A stretch of DNA of 64,000 nt from Afipia felis ATCC 53690 (lineage in GTDB: Bacteria > Pseudomonadota > Alphaproteobacteria > Rhizobiales > Xanthobacteraceae), in assembly GCF_000314735.2 (NCBI RefSeq), contig NZ_KB375270.1, forward strand, positions 3,664,001-3,728,000. The letters are read 5' to 3'. The stretch's first letter is position 1, and the number at the start of each line of letters is the position of its first letter. Below the pieces are notes generated by a model. It was not told the origin of the DNA. It did no database searches and saw nothing but the letters and a program-made list of their open reading frames with translations. The position numbers were made by a program, and so were the translations under genes. Positions 42,031-51,240 of the stretch are shown here, in pieces.

Positions 42031-42789
42031 ATGTCATTCATGAAACGAGCCGCGACAAAGGTGCCGCAAGCACCGCCGATGCTTGAAAACCGTCCGCTCT
42101 ATCTGCAGGCGCGGGACGCCTTGATGCGCCAGATCGCGGAAGGCACGTTGCAGCCGGGCGATTTCCTGCCGAGCGAGCAACAACTGGCGGCAACCCTTGG
42201 CATTTCAGTCGGCACGGTCCGGAAGGCGACCGAAGAACTCGTTGCGCAGGGCATTCTTGATCGGCAGCATGGCCGTGGCACCCAGATAGTGCCGCATACC
42301 AGCGATCGATCCCGGTTTCGGTTCTTCCGGTTCATTCATCCCGACGGACGGCAGGCGCGGCTGACAGCGCGGTTGCTGACGAGAAAAACGCAGAGCCCCA
42401 ATCGGGAAGAACAGCACCGCCTCTCATTGAGCAAAAATGATCAAGTGATCGTTATTACACGAGCGCGCAGCGAAAACGGCGTGCCGCTGGTGTTCGAAAG
42501 GATTTGCATTCCAGCCAAACGCTTCGAAAGGCTCTCCGTCGAATCCGACCGCGACATGGTGGAAGAAATTTATGTTCTCTACCAGAAGCAGTGCGGTGAA
42601 ATGGTTCGCAGTGCGACGGACGAAATCGAATATGATTTGGCGTCGAGTTCAGTCAGCAAGGAACTGAAGATCGCCGCTGGATCGCCCGTCTTGCTGGTGA
42701 AGCGTGTTGCAGTGTCGCTGGCCAACGAACCGCTCGAGTTTCGCCAGAGTTGGACTCAGGCGCTTCGGTACCGGTCGCATCTCGAATAG
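42031..42789 (+). CDS. GntR/HutC-family regulator (UTRA domain)
   Basis: A 252-residue repressor-type protein: winged helix at about 20-85 (PSEQQLAATLGISVGTVRKATEEL is the recognition part), UTRA effector domain at about 105-245. It diverges from the CMD/dehydrogenase/binding-protein cluster and probably represses it by binding the palindrome at 41929-41946. The start is uncertain: ATGs at 42031 and 42040 are in frame, neither with a strong ribosome site, and the frame is open to 41974. Confidence 0.9.
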   Translation: MSFMKRAATKVPQAPPMLENRPLYLQARDALMRQIAEGTLQPGDFLPSEQQLAATLGISVGTVRKATEELVAQGILDRQHGRGTQIVPHTSDRSRFRFFRFIHPDGRQARLTARLLTRKTQSPNREEQHRLSLSKNDQVIVITRARSENGVPLVFERICIPAKRFERLSVESDRDMVEEIYVLYQKQCGEMVRSATDEIEYDLASSSVSKELKIAAGSPVLLVKRVAVSLANEPLEFRQSWTQALRYRSHLE

Positions 42790-42895
42790 CGGCGCTCCGC
42801 ATCCATCGACGACCACCCAGCCATGCGAAGGCGTAATATCGCCGGAGCGTGCGATCGGCTACATCATGGTCCGAAACTGGGAAAGGTGAGCGCGC

Positions 42896-43807
42896 ATGAA
42901 GATCGCCGTCATGGGAGCCGGAGCTGTCGGATGTTTTTACGGCGGAATGCTGGCCCGGGGTGGGCATGAGGTCGTGCTGATCGGCCGGCCGGCGCATGTC
43001 GAGGCGATCGCCAAGCGCGGCGGGTTGCGGTTCGAGAGCGCTATCTTCGACGGCGTCATTCCCATCGGCGCAGACACCAAGGCATCTGCCGTTGCTGGCG
43101 CCGACGTCGTACTGTTCTGCGTGAAGTCCGCCGACACGGAGGAGGCAGGGCGCGAGATCGCGCCGTATCTCACGAACGAGGCCGTCGTCATCTCGCTGCA
43201 GAACGGCGTCGACAATGCCGAGCGTCTGTCAGCCGTCCTCAAGCGGACGGCGATACCCAGCGTCGTCTACGTCGCTGCCGGAATGGGCGGCCCTGGCCAT
43301 ATCCAGCACCACGGGCGCGGCGATCTGATCATTGGGCCATCGCCGCGCAGCGACGAGATCGCCAAAGCCTTCACGGAGGCGGCGATACCGACCGTCGTGT
43401 CCGGTGAGGTGCTGGCGCGGCTGTGGGACAAGCTCATCATCAATTGCGCCTACAACGCGCTGTCGGCGATTGCGCAACAGCCCTACGGACGCCTGTTCGA
43501 AGTGGAAGGGGCGAAAGAGGTGATGGATAGCGTCATCATCGAATGCATCGCGGTGGCGGCGGAGCTTGGCATCGCGGTCTCGCCCGACATCCGTGAAAAG
43601 ACCCTCGCGCTCGTGAAGGTGATGCCGGATCAATATTCCTCCACCGCGCAGGATCTGGCGCGTGGCAAGCCGAGCGAGATCGATTTCCTCAACGGTCATG
43701 TCGTCCGCAAGGGAGCCGAATTCGGCGTCCCCACGCCCTCGAACCTTGCGCTTCAAGTTGCCGTGAAGCTGCGCGAACTGGAACACGCGGGCCGAGTGCC
43801 TAGATAA
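42896..43807 (+). CDS. Ketopantoate reductase family dehydrogenase
   Basis: A 303-residue ApbA/PanE-type NADPH oxidoreductase, with GAGAVGCFYGGMLARGGHEV at the N-terminus, VLFCVKSADT, SLQNGVDN, and the catalytic Lys in LWDKLIINCAYNALSAI (around residue 180). PanE makes pantoate for coenzyme A, but many paralogues act on other keto acids; a place among catabolic genes suggests a paralogue. It is followed at 49 bases by a flavin monooxygenase on the same strand. Confidence 0.88.
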   Translation: MKIAVMGAGAVGCFYGGMLARGGHEVVLIGRPAHVEAIAKRGGLRFESAIFDGVIPIGADTKASAVAGADVVLFCVKSADTEEAGREIAPYLTNEAVVISLQNGVDNAERLSAVLKRTAIPSVVYVAAGMGGPGHIQHHGRGDLIIGPSPRSDEIAKAFTEAAIPTVVSGEVLARLWDKLIINCAYNALSAIAQQPYGRLFEVEGAKEVMDSVIIECIAVAAELGIAVSPDIREKTLALVKVMPDQYSSTAQDLARGKPSEIDFLNGHVVRKGAEFGVPTPSNLALQVAVKLRELEHAGRVPR

Positions 43808-43855
43808 GGGGCGCGGCTCCCGCCGTACTCATTATGTCTGACAGGAGCGTGCCCC

Positions 43856-44878
43856 TTGCTTGAAATGGGACTGGATACGTTCGGCGATGTGACCGCCGAT
43901 GCGTCCGGACAGATGCTGCCTCATGCGCAGGTGATCCGCGACGTGATCGAGGAGGCGGTGCTCGCAGACAGCCTCGGTATCGATTTCATTGGGCTTGGTG
44001 AGCATCATCGTGCCGACTTCGCGATCTCCGCCCCGGAAACGGTGCTGGCCGCGATCGCGGGGCGGACGAACCGCATCCGTCTCGGTACCGCCGTCACGGT
44101 CCTGTCCTCGGACGATCCGATCCGCGTTTTTCAGCGTTTTGCGACGCTCGATGCCGCCTCGAACGGGCGTGCCGAGGTCATTCTCGGCCGTGGTTCGTTC
44201 ACCGAATCCTTTCCGCTGTTCGGTTTCGCGCTCGATCAATACGAGCGGCTGTTTCAGGAGAAGCTCGATCTGTTCGTCGAGGTGCTCAAGCAGGAGCCCG
44301 TCACCTGGGAAGGCTCGATCCGTCCGCCGCTCGCCAACCAGCGCGTCTTCCCGCCGGTCGAACACGGGCGGCTGAAAACATGGATCGGTGTTGGCGGCAC
44401 GCCGGAATCGGTGGTGCGCGCGGCCTATTACCAGTTGCCGCTGATGCTTGCGATCATCGGTGGCGATCCGCAGCGCTTTGCGCCTTATGTCGATCTGTAT
44501 CGTCGCACGCACGAGCAGCGCAAAACGCCGATGCAGCCGGTTGGCGTGCATTCGCCGGGCTATGTGGCGGCGACCGACGCGCAGGCGCGCGAGGAGTTCT
44601 GGCTACATTATAAAGGAATGCGCGACCGTATCGGCGCGGAACGCGGCTGGCCGCCGATGGAGAAGGCGGAGTTCGAGCGCGAGATCGCGCACGGCTCGCT
44701 CTATCTCGGCTCGCCGGAGACGGTGGCACGCAAGATTGCGGCGACGGTGAAGGCGCTCGGCGTGTCGCGCTTCGATCTAAAATACAGTGCGGGCACGCTG
44801 CCGCATGCAAAGCTGATGACCTGCATCGAACTCTATGGCCGCGAGGTGATGCCGCGCGTGCGTGAGCTGCTGGGGTGA
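43856..44878 (+). CDS. Luciferase-like flavin-dependent monooxygenase
   Basis: A 340-residue LLM-class oxidoreductase (bacterial luciferase fold, uses FMNH2 or F420-type reduced flavin). Motifs: IGLGEHHRADFAI, IRLGTAVTVLSSDDPIRVFQ, RAEVILGRGSF and TWIGVGGTPESV. I use a TTG at 43856 because AGGAG stands 8 bases before it; ATG 43865 is the alternative. It probably forms a unit with the preceding dehydrogenase. Substrate unknown. Confidence 0.88.
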   Translation: MLEMGLDTFGDVTADASGQMLPHAQVIRDVIEEAVLADSLGIDFIGLGEHHRADFAISAPETVLAAIAGRTNRIRLGTAVTVLSSDDPIRVFQRFATLDAASNGRAEVILGRGSFTESFPLFGFALDQYERLFQEKLDLFVEVLKQEPVTWEGSIRPPLANQRVFPPVEHGRLKTWIGVGGTPESVVRAAYYQLPLMLAIIGGDPQRFAPYVDLYRRTHEQRKTPMQPVGVHSPGYVAATDAQAREEFWLHYKGMRDRIGAERGWPPMEKAEFEREIAHGSLYLGSPETVARKIAATVKALGVSRFDLKYSAGTLPHAKLMTCIELYGREVMPRVRELLG

Positions 44879-44888
44879 GAGGCTGGGG

Positions 44889-45734
44889 TTACCGGCCGCA
44901 CAAATTCACGAGTGTCTCTGTCAGCAGACCCTGCGGCTTCGCCAGTTCGTCGAGGATCGAATAATGATGGTGGCCCGGCAGCACATAGAGCTTGGCGTCG
45001 AGTCCCGCTGCCTGCGCGGTGCGGGCGTATTCATCCGATTGCCGCTGCAGTTCGGGCAGTTCGCTGCCGCCTGACATGATACGCGCTGGGGGCAGGCTCG
45101 CGCGCAGCCGATGCAGCGGGCTCAGATCGCGGATGTCGTCCGGCGTCAGTTGCAGCGGGTCGTTGAGATAATTCAGCGACAGCGGTTCGAGATCGAAGAT
45201 GCCGCTGATCGGCATGGTGCCGCGTACCGCCGGATGGTCGGCCGTGATCGCAGTGAGATGACCGCCCGCCGACCAGCCGCCGACGTAGATTTTGCCGGGG
45301 TCATAACCGAGATTGGTCGCGCCCTGCAGATGCGTCAGGCCGCGGCGGATTTGCTCCACGATCTCGCCGAGGCGGACGTCCGGTGCAAGCGTGTAGCCCA
45401 GCGCCGCGAAATCGATGCCGCGCGCATTCGGCCCTTCGGCGAGAAACGAGAACAACTCGATCGCATTGCGCACCCAATAGCCGCCGTGGATGAAGACGAA
45501 CAGCGGCGCACCGGAACGGCCGGAAGGGAAATAGTCAAAACGCTCGCGCTCGCGCGGACCATAGGCTTCGCCGAGCACGGCGTCGGAGCGGCGGCGCATG
45601 GTGGCGCTTCGCTGCGCCCAGCCGACGATCCATTGCGAACTGTCGGCGACGGCCTTGCCGTTGTTGTAGGCATCGTCGAGCTGGTCGCGCGTCATGCCGC
45701 GGTAGACGGTCTGCGAAGTATTCATTGCTGCCAT
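44889..45734 (-). CDS. Alpha/beta hydrolase, kynurenine-formamidase-like
   Basis: A 281-residue alpha/beta hydrolase. It has the oxyanion motif HGGYW (around 84-88), nucleophile elbow GGWSAGGH and a C-terminal catalytic His in GHHHYSILDEL. This combination is typical of arylformamidase/carboxylesterase-like enzymes, structurally unrelated to the cyclase at 36194. Start at 45734 or the second ATG at 45725. Convergent with the monooxygenase gene, 10 bases apart, so probably a separate transcript. Confidence 0.88.
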   Translation of the reverse strand: MAAMNTSQTVYRGMTRDQLDDAYNNGKAVADSSQWIVGWAQRSATMRRRSDAVLGEAYGPRERERFDYFPSGRSGAPLFVFIHGGYWVRNAIELFSFLAEGPNARGIDFAALGYTLAPDVRLGEIVEQIRRGLTHLQGATNLGYDPGKIYVGGWSAGGHLTAITADHPAVRGTMPISGIFDLEPLSLNYLNDPLQLTPDDIRDLSPLHRLRASLPPARIMSGGSELPELQRQSDEYARTAQAAGLDAKLYVLPGHHHYSILDELAKPQGLLTETLVNLCGR

Positions 45735-45831
45735 CGGGAAAATTGTTCTGGAAGGAGAGAAACACTAGCAAAGCAGTCCGGCCCGGCCAACAGCCATTGA
45801 CGCCGTATTGCTGCATCGGCTTGATGGCGCG

Positions 45832-46590
45832 ATGTTGACAGCTGCTTCCGATTCGAGGCTTGCATCGCGCTTCGTCGCTTCGCCGAATTTCGACGAGCGC
45901 GGCGGCAGCGTGGTCGATATTCTCGTGCTGCATTACACCGGTATGCCGGAAGAGGAGGCCGCGTTGGCGCGGCTATGCGACCCGGCGGCGAAAGTCTCCT
46001 CTCATTATCTCGTCCGCGAGGGTGGCGAGATCGTGCAGCTTGTCGCGGAGGACAAACGTGCCTGGCATGCGGGCCAATCCCGCTGGCGGGAGTGGAGCGA
46101 CCTCAACGCGCGCTCGATCGGCATCGAGATTGCCAATCCGGGACATGACGGCGGCTGTCCGGCGTTTCCGGACGTGCAGATCGATGCCGTGATCGCGTTG
46201 TGCCGTGACATCACGGCGCGCTGGCCCATTCCGCGCGATCGGGTGCTGGCGCATTCGGACATCGCCCCGCTGCGCAAGCAGGATCCCGGTGAGTGGTTTC
46301 CCTGGGACAGGCTCGCGGCGGAAGGCGTCGGCCTGTGGGTTACGCCCGCGCCACTCTCCGCCGACAGGTTCGAGCCGACCCCGCATGAGCTGGACGTATT
46401 CCTCAAAGCGCTCGTGGCTTACGGCTACGGAGTCACGCATTCGGATTCATGGGACACGAAGCAGGCCGTGGTTGCCGCCTTCCAGCGGCATTTCCGCCCG
46501 GCACGGGTTAGCGGGCGGGTGGACCATTCGAGCATCGAGACCTTGCGGCGGCTTTTGAGGGCGCGGCAGGCTCCGACGGAGAAGTCGTAA
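45832..46590 (+). CDS. N-acetylmuramoyl-L-alanine amidase (AmiD type)
   Basis: A 252-residue zinc amidase cleaving the bond between N-acetylmuramic acid and L-alanine in peptidoglycan or its fragments. Amidase_2 domain at about 20-160 with VLHYTG, AWHAGQSRW and AHSDIAPLRKQDPG, holding the zinc and catalytic residues, then a peptidoglycan-binding helix bundle. No clear signal peptide or lipobox; it may be cytoplasmic like AmpD, but the length fits AmiD. ATG 45832 preferred over TTG 45808. Confidence 0.9.
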   Translation: MLTAASDSRLASRFVASPNFDERGGSVVDILVLHYTGMPEEEAALARLCDPAAKVSSHYLVREGGEIVQLVAEDKRAWHAGQSRWREWSDLNARSIGIEIANPGHDGGCPAFPDVQIDAVIALCRDITARWPIPRDRVLAHSDIAPLRKQDPGEWFPWDRLAAEGVGLWVTPAPLSADRFEPTPHELDVFLKALVAYGYGVTHSDSWDTKQAVVAAFQRHFRPARVSGRVDHSSIETLRRLLRARQAPTEKS

Positions 46591-46648
46591 CCATTCGTCA
46601 AGCAATTCATGGTTACCAAAGTATCTAACAGCTTTGGGATTAACGGCC

Positions 46649-47425
46649 ATGAACGCGCAGGACGACAGTCACCATACCGGCAATTCGCAGGATCATGGCG
46701 GCGGCCAGTCGCTCGTCCCCGCCGCATCGGCACACACCGAGAGTGAAGACAGGGTCGAGAACAAGGCCCAGGATTCGTCCGAAGGACCCAAGGCTGAGTC
46801 TAAGAACATCACCCTGCAGCGGCTGCCCCCGCAGGGTTCCTGGGAGGATATCGTGTTCGGCGATGCGCCTCCCCAGCCGCAGACCCAGCGCCAGTTCTCT
46901 TCGATCGCCCTGATGATCGGGGTGGCCGCGTTCGTCGGCGTGATGAGCAGTGTGGGTACCACCTGGCTCTCGACCGGGCATTTCGGCAAGGACGACAAGG
47001 CACAGACTGCCGCGGTGGAGCGCAACCGCGCCATCGACAACGCCTTCGCGCAGGTCAATTCCGAGCTACAGTCATTGAAGTTGTCGGCTGAAAACGCCGC
47101 CAAAATCAATGCCAGCAAGATCGCCAAGTTCAACGAGGCAATCGAGAAGCTGAAAGCGGCGGACGCCACCGGCAGCATTCCGGCACCGGCGGCAACGCCC
47201 GCACCGGCACCGAAACCCGCACCGCAGATCGCACGGCTGCCGACCATCGATGGTTGGGTCGTGCGCGCCGTCGCCAATGGCGGTGCGCTGATCGAAGGCC
47301 GGGATGGTATTTTCGAGGTCTATGCCGGCGATCCGCTGCCGGGTGTGGGCCGCGTCGATGCGATCCGCCGGCAGGATGGCCGCTGGGTCGTGGTGACGAG
47401 CCGTGGGCTGATTGTCGCACGATAG
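46649..47425 (+). CDS. Conserved membrane-anchored protein with Ala/Pro linker
   Basis: A 258-residue protein I cannot name. Residues 1-70 are charged and low-complexity (probably cytoplasmic and disordered); a single membrane segment lies at about 85-105; then a coiled-coil-like helix (about 118-160), an Ala/Pro linker (PAPAATPAPAPKPAP) and a C-terminal beta-rich domain (IDGWVVRAVANGGALIEGR) like the small periplasmic domains of pilus or cell-envelope proteins. ATG 46649 chosen; TTG at 46634 is possible. A hairpin follows at 47426-47446. Confidence 0.75.
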   Translation: MNAQDDSHHTGNSQDHGGGQSLVPAASAHTESEDRVENKAQDSSEGPKAESKNITLQRLPPQGSWEDIVFGDAPPQPQTQRQFSSIALMIGVAAFVGVMSSVGTTWLSTGHFGKDDKAQTAAVERNRAIDNAFAQVNSELQSLKLSAENAAKINASKIAKFNEAIEKLKAADATGSIPAPAATPAPAPKPAPQIARLPTIDGWVVRAVANGGALIEGRDGIFEVYAGDPLPGVGRVDAIRRQDGRWVVVTSRGLIVAR

Positions 47426-47446
47426 GTTCCCGCCTGGCCGGGGAAC
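47426..47446 (+). terminator. Hairpin after membrane-anchored protein
   Basis: GTTCCC (47426-47431) pairs with GGGAAC (47441-47446), starting at the base after the stop codon. Short stem, no T-run. Confidence 0.35.
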
Positions 47447-47547
47447 AATCGGAAACCGAAAATCTCCGATAAAATTTGAGCCTTTGCTTGAACGCTACGG
47501 CATGATGTTGCTGGCATGGTGCGCCTCATCGACAATGAGGTACGTGC

Positions 47548-47787
47548 ATGACGGGCGATATAAATTCTTCTCCGGACAACGTCGTTAAATTCTTTGCAGA
47601 GGAAGTGCGTGACGACGACGTCTGGCCCTCGCATGCGAACGACAATGCCTGTCCGTATTGCGGCGGAGTCTTAATGCCCGGCGACAAGGCGACCGATTGC
47701 TCAAGCTACAATCCGCGCATGCCGCGGATGACGCCGAACGCCTGGCGTGCGCTCGAAGATCGCCTGATGGGGCCGTGCTCGTATTGA
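47548..47787 (+). CDS. Small hypothetical protein with CPYCGG knuckle
   Basis: A 79-residue protein with one CPYCGG zinc-knuckle half in the middle plus two more Cys near residues 51 and 77, all possibly binding one metal. The rest is acidic and soluble. GAGGTACGTGC precedes the ATG. Function unknown. Convergent with the cold-shock gene. Confidence 0.65.
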   Translation: MTGDINSSPDNVVKFFAEEVRDDDVWPSHANDNACPYCGGVLMPGDKATDCSSYNPRMPRMTPNAWRALEDRLMGPCSY

Positions 47788-47926
47788 GAGCCGATGCATC
47801 GTGGCGTTGCGCCGCGTGCAGGAAAAATAAAAAGGCCGATCGACCGGATGACGGTGGATGGCCTCGGGGACGTGCCCAGTCGGTTTGATTTAGTCTAACA
47901 ACGATCTTGTGCCGAATTAAACGCGG

Positions 47927-47945
47927 ACCGGAAGAGTCTTCTGGT
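47927..47945 (-). terminator. Probable cold-shock gene terminator
   Basis: ACCGGAAGA (47927-47935) and TCTTCTGGT (47937-47945) form a stem with one mismatch, 15 bases past the cold-shock stop on its strand; the T-run is only three bases. Confidence 0.45.
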
Positions 47946-47960
47946 TCGCGAGGGCCGGGA

Positions 47961-48161
47961 TCAAACCTTCAGGTTTTCCGCCGACGTCTTGCCGCGATTG
48001 GCGACTTCCTCGAACTCGATCGACTGCCCTTCGTTCAGCGAGGTCAAGCCGGCCTTTTCAACCGCCGAGATGTGCACGAACACATCCTTGCCACCGCCTG
48101 CGGGCTGGATAAATCCGTAGCCCTTGGTGGGGTTGAACCACTTCACAGTCCCTTTAGCCAT
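47961..48161 (-). CDS. Cold-shock protein, CspA family
   Basis: A 66-residue single cold-shock domain. RNA-binding motifs RNP1 (KGYGFIQ) and RNP2 (DVFVHIS) are intact. These proteins bind single-stranded RNA as chaperones and help translation in cold or stationary phase. The 5' region up to 48300 is long enough to contain a structured leader, but I see no defined element. Monocistronic. Confidence 0.96.
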   Translation of the reverse strand: MAKGTVKWFNPTKGYGFIQPAGGGKDVFVHISAVEKAGLTSLNEGQSIEFEEVANRGKTSAENLKV

Positions 48162-48315
48162 TCGTCACTCTCCAGAAAGATATTGTCGGCGCGCGGATGC
48201 GTGTCCAACGGCGCACACGATACGCAATTTATGCATGGGGTAAAGCGTCAAAGCCCGAATTCGGCGGCTGGTACCGCGCCGACGCCCTCGCAGCAGAGTG
48301 ATATTGCAATGCGAA

Positions 48316-48357
48316 GAGACCGCCTTCCGGCCGGGGACAGGGCCGGAAAGCGGTCTC
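48316..48357 (-). terminator. Long hairpin terminator after small secreted protein
   Basis: GAGACCGCCTTCCGGCC (48316-48332) pairs with GGCCGGAAAGCGGTCTC (48341-48357), 17 bp with one mismatch and an 8-base loop, 16 bases past the end of the small secreted protein gene. Confidence 0.7.
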
Positions 48358-48373
48358 CCTGCCGTACGGACGA

Positions 48374-48613
48374 TCAATAGCAGACGTTCACCGTCCGCCA
48401 GCGATAGCCGTAACGGGTCATGATGCGCTGGCGCCGCAGGCAGTCGTCATACACGGGGCCGCCGACGTAGACCGGGCCGACGCCGAGGCCGAAGCCATAA
48501 CCGCCGTGCCAGCCGTGATGATGCCAGCCATGGGCGGATGCGGCGGTGGGTGCGAGGGCGGCAATGGTGAGGGCGGTCGCGGCGGCGAGTCCAAGAGCAA
48601 GTTTGCGGGTCAT
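48374..48613 (-). CDS. Small secreted His/Gly-rich protein
   Basis: A 79-residue protein with a signal peptide (MTRKLALGLAAATALTIAALAPTAASA), a His/Gly-rich mature start (HGWHHHGWHGG), then a Cys/Arg/Tyr-containing tail with two Cys (residues ~57 and 78) that could form a disulfide. Similar small envelope proteins are common in rhizobia. GGAGAACGACT precedes the ATG. Confidence 0.78.
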   Translation of the reverse strand: MTRKLALGLAAATALTIAALAPTAASAHGWHHHGWHGGYGFGLGVGPVYVGGPVYDDCLRRQRIMTRYGYRWRTVNVCY

Positions 48614-48680
48614 AGTCGTTCTCCGATGAAAGGGCCGGGCTGGCCCGATATCGGTTGGTTGCGCCACCCGGCGCGGTGGT

Positions 48681-49751
48681 TCATTCGCGTTCGAGGGAAT
48701 CCAGATTTTTTTGCGCCTCGATCCGGGCGGCCGGATCGGCACGGCGCATCAAGTCCTTCACCAGATCGGAGAGCACGGGGCGGGGCAGCGCCGAGAACGG
48801 CAGCGGCCGTGTCACGTCTACGGCAGCGAGGCCGAGCCTCGCGGTGAGCAGTCCGTTCAAAATGCCTTCGCCGAGACGTGCTGACAATTTTGCCGCCACG
48901 CCGTGTCCGAGCACCTGCTGGATCAGACTGTCGCTCGCGGCCATGCCGCCGGTGACGGCGAGATGTGCGATGACATGTCGCATCAGCTTGAACATGCCGA
49001 GTGTGCCGGGTCGGCCGCCATAGAGGCGCGCGAGTTGCCGTACCAGCCGCAACGCGGCGGCGAACACGAACAGCATGTCGATCACTGCGCCGGGACTGAC
49101 AGCGGTGACGATGGAGACGCGCGAGGCCGCGCTCGAGATCAGCCGTCGCGCCTCCTGATCGAGCGGCGCCATCAATGTGCGTTCGGCAAGCCGCAGCATG
49201 TCGGCGCCGTCGATGATGTCGGTAGCGTGACTCTGCATCACCGCGCGGGCGTGGGCGAGATGCGGATTGTCGTGTGCCACTTTAAGAAGATCGCGGACGA
49301 TGACATCGCTCTGCGCGCGGTCGTCCGAGGTGAGCACGGCATCTGCGCGGGCATGCAACTGCTCGATGGTGTCGAGCCGGGAGAGCGCCAGCGCCTCACG
49401 CGCGACGATTACGACGAAGGCCAGCGCACACAGAACTGCGAGCGCAATGCCGGTGAAGCCCAGCGCCTCGCTGCGCGCGAACAGGTCTTCGATCAGATTG
49501 GCCGCACCGAGGCCTAGCCCGAGCACGACAAGGCCGCCGAGTGTGGTCCAGAACAGCCCGCCCCACGGAAAGCGCTTGCGGCGCGGATGGATGACCTCGA
49601 CCGGCGCGGGCAGTGCCGGCGCATCGGGCTCCGGCGTGATGCGGATGCCGCCATGCGGCGGGCGTCCGCTTTCGCCCGCTTCCGCAACCGTGACGCGCGG
49701 ATCGTCGAGCCGGAACGACGCCGGTTTGCGCGGATGACTGCGCTCATTCAT
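48681..49751 (-). CDS. YcjF-like membrane protein (TIGR01620/DUF697)
   Basis: A 356-residue inner-membrane protein with two membrane helices (about 65-115), a helical middle and a DUF697-type C-terminal region (MLFVFAAALRLVRQLARLYGGRPG). Family YcjF, always paired with YcjX, whose role is unclear but tied to stress and phage-shock genes in enterobacteria. It overlaps the YcjX stop by 4 bases. No catalytic motif visible. Confidence 0.9.
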   Translation of the reverse strand: MNERSHPRKPASFRLDDPRVTVAEAGESGRPPHGGIRITPEPDAPALPAPVEVIHPRRKRFPWGGLFWTTLGGLVVLGLGLGAANLIEDLFARSEALGFTGIALAVLCALAFVVIVAREALALSRLDTIEQLHARADAVLTSDDRAQSDVIVRDLLKVAHDNPHLAHARAVMQSHATDIIDGADMLRLAERTLMAPLDQEARRLISSAASRVSIVTAVSPGAVIDMLFVFAAALRLVRQLARLYGGRPGTLGMFKLMRHVIAHLAVTGGMAASDSLIQQVLGHGVAAKLSARLGEGILNGLLTARLGLAAVDVTRPLPFSALPRPVLSDLVKDLMRRADPAARIEAQKNLDSLERE

Positions 49752-51211
49752 TGCAGTTTGTCTCCGATCAGGAATTGCAACGCACGGTCGAGGCGGATGT
49801 GCGGCAGCGCGGGCTCGCCCTGCGTGGTGTCGAGTCGGGGCGGGCGGAAACGCAGGAAGCGGTAGTCGGCCTCGCCAGGGTGCGCGGAGCCGGAGCCCCT
49901 GAACGTCCCCTCGCTGAACAGGGCATCAGGTGACGCGGGAAGATCGCCAGGAAAAGTCGCGACCTCGGTCTCGCCGTCGAATGTTTCTTTGCCCGCGACT
50001 TCACCCTGCATCGGCGTGCCGACAATGGAGGGCAGCGTCTCGCCATGATGCTGCACGCTGGCCTCGCGGGTTGCACGCACGGCGGCGAGCGCCACCACGT
50101 CGGTTTTGGCGCCCGCGAATTCCGCGCGGGAGGCAGCACGCTCCACCATTCGCCGCAGGATCGCCTCCAGCCGGTCGTGGCTGGTACGATGCAGATGGTC
50201 GGCCTTGGTTGCCGCGAACAGGATGCGGTCGATGCGCGGGCGAAACATTATGCTGAGCAGCGTGCGCCGCCCGGTGTTGAAGCAATCGAGGATGCCTGCG
50301 AGCGCGCCTTCGAGATCGTGCAGCGCTTCAGGTCCGGCGTTGAACGCAGCGAGTGCGTCGACCAGCACGATCTGGCGGTCGAGCCGCGCGAAATGGTCGC
50401 GGAAGAACGGCCGCACCACGATGTCTTTGTAGGACTCATAGCGCCTGCGCATCATCGCCCACAGCGAGCCTGCTGGCGGTGTGCCGCCTGCGGGCAGATC
50501 GAGCGGTGCGAAGGTGAGGGCGGGCGAGTTGGCGAGCGCACCCGGCATCAAGAAGCGGCCAGGCGGCAGCAGGCTCATGGCGAACTGCTCGTGGCGGCAG
50601 GCGCGCAGGTAATCGGTGAAAAGCCTTGCTGCGACTTGCGCCACTGCTTCATTGCCCGGTGCGACCGGAGCGAGGCTTTCGAGATGCTCGTGCCACGGCT
50701 TGGCGAGCGCGTTGCGTGGGGCCTGCCGCGACAGCGCAAGGCTTTCCGCCGACCACTCCTCATAGCTTTTATGGAGCAGCGGCAGGTCGAGCAGCCATTC
50801 GCCGGGATAGTCCACGATATCGAGCGTCAGCGTGCGCATCGCGCCGTTTTCGCGCTGATAGTCGATGGCGAGCCGCAACTCGCTGATGTCGGTGGTCGAT
50901 TGCGGCCACAGCCGATCCTCGATCAGGGTGCGCAGATGTGCCTCATAAGCGAAGCGCGGGATGCCGTCGTCCGGCTGCGGCTCCAGCCGCGCCCGTGCGA
51001 TCCGCCCACTGGAGAGCGATTCGAACACCGGGAAGCGGCCCCCGCGCAGGAAGCCGTGCACCAGCGCGGTGATGAATACCGTCTTACCCGCGCGCGACAG
51101 GCCGGTGACGCCGAGGCGGACGGTCGGGTTGAGCAGGCTCTCGCTGTAGTCGAGCAGCGAGCGTGCCGACAGCCGCAGATCGTCGAAAATGTCAGATAGG
51201 CCGGGTGCCAT
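49748..51211 (-). CDS. YcjX-like P-loop GTPase (DUF463)
   Basis: A 487-residue protein of the YcjX family, with a Walker A GLSRAGKT at about residues 37-44, a DYPGEWLLDLPLL switch region and an ATKADH nucleotide specificity motif. It probably hydrolyses GTP and works with the YcjF partner at the membrane. ATG 51211. The two genes form a tight operon (ATGA overlap). Confidence 0.92.
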   Translation of the reverse strand: MAPGLSDIFDDLRLSARSLLDYSESLLNPTVRLGVTGLSRAGKTVFITALVHGFLRGGRFPVFESLSSGRIARARLEPQPDDGIPRFAYEAHLRTLIEDRLWPQSTTDISELRLAIDYQRENGAMRTLTLDIVDYPGEWLLDLPLLHKSYEEWSAESLALSRQAPRNALAKPWHEHLESLAPVAPGNEAVAQVAARLFTDYLRACRHEQFAMSLLPPGRFLMPGALANSPALTFAPLDLPAGGTPPAGSLWAMMRRRYESYKDIVVRPFFRDHFARLDRQIVLVDALAAFNAGPEALHDLEGALAGILDCFNTGRRTLLSIMFRPRIDRILFAATKADHLHRTSHDRLEAILRRMVERAASRAEFAGAKTDVVALAAVRATREASVQHHGETLPSIVGTPMQGEVAGKETFDGETEVATFPGDLPASPDALFSEGTFRGSGSAHPGEADYRFLRFRPPRLDTTQGEPALPHIRLDRALQFLIGDKLQ

Positions 51212-51240
51212 AATTCGATCAAATGAGAGAGGAGGATAGC

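Noticed and set aside
46589..46614. AACCAT/ATGGTT inverted repeat after the peptidoglycan amidase
   Set aside because: Six-base arms with a 14-base gap are too weak to call a terminator or operator.
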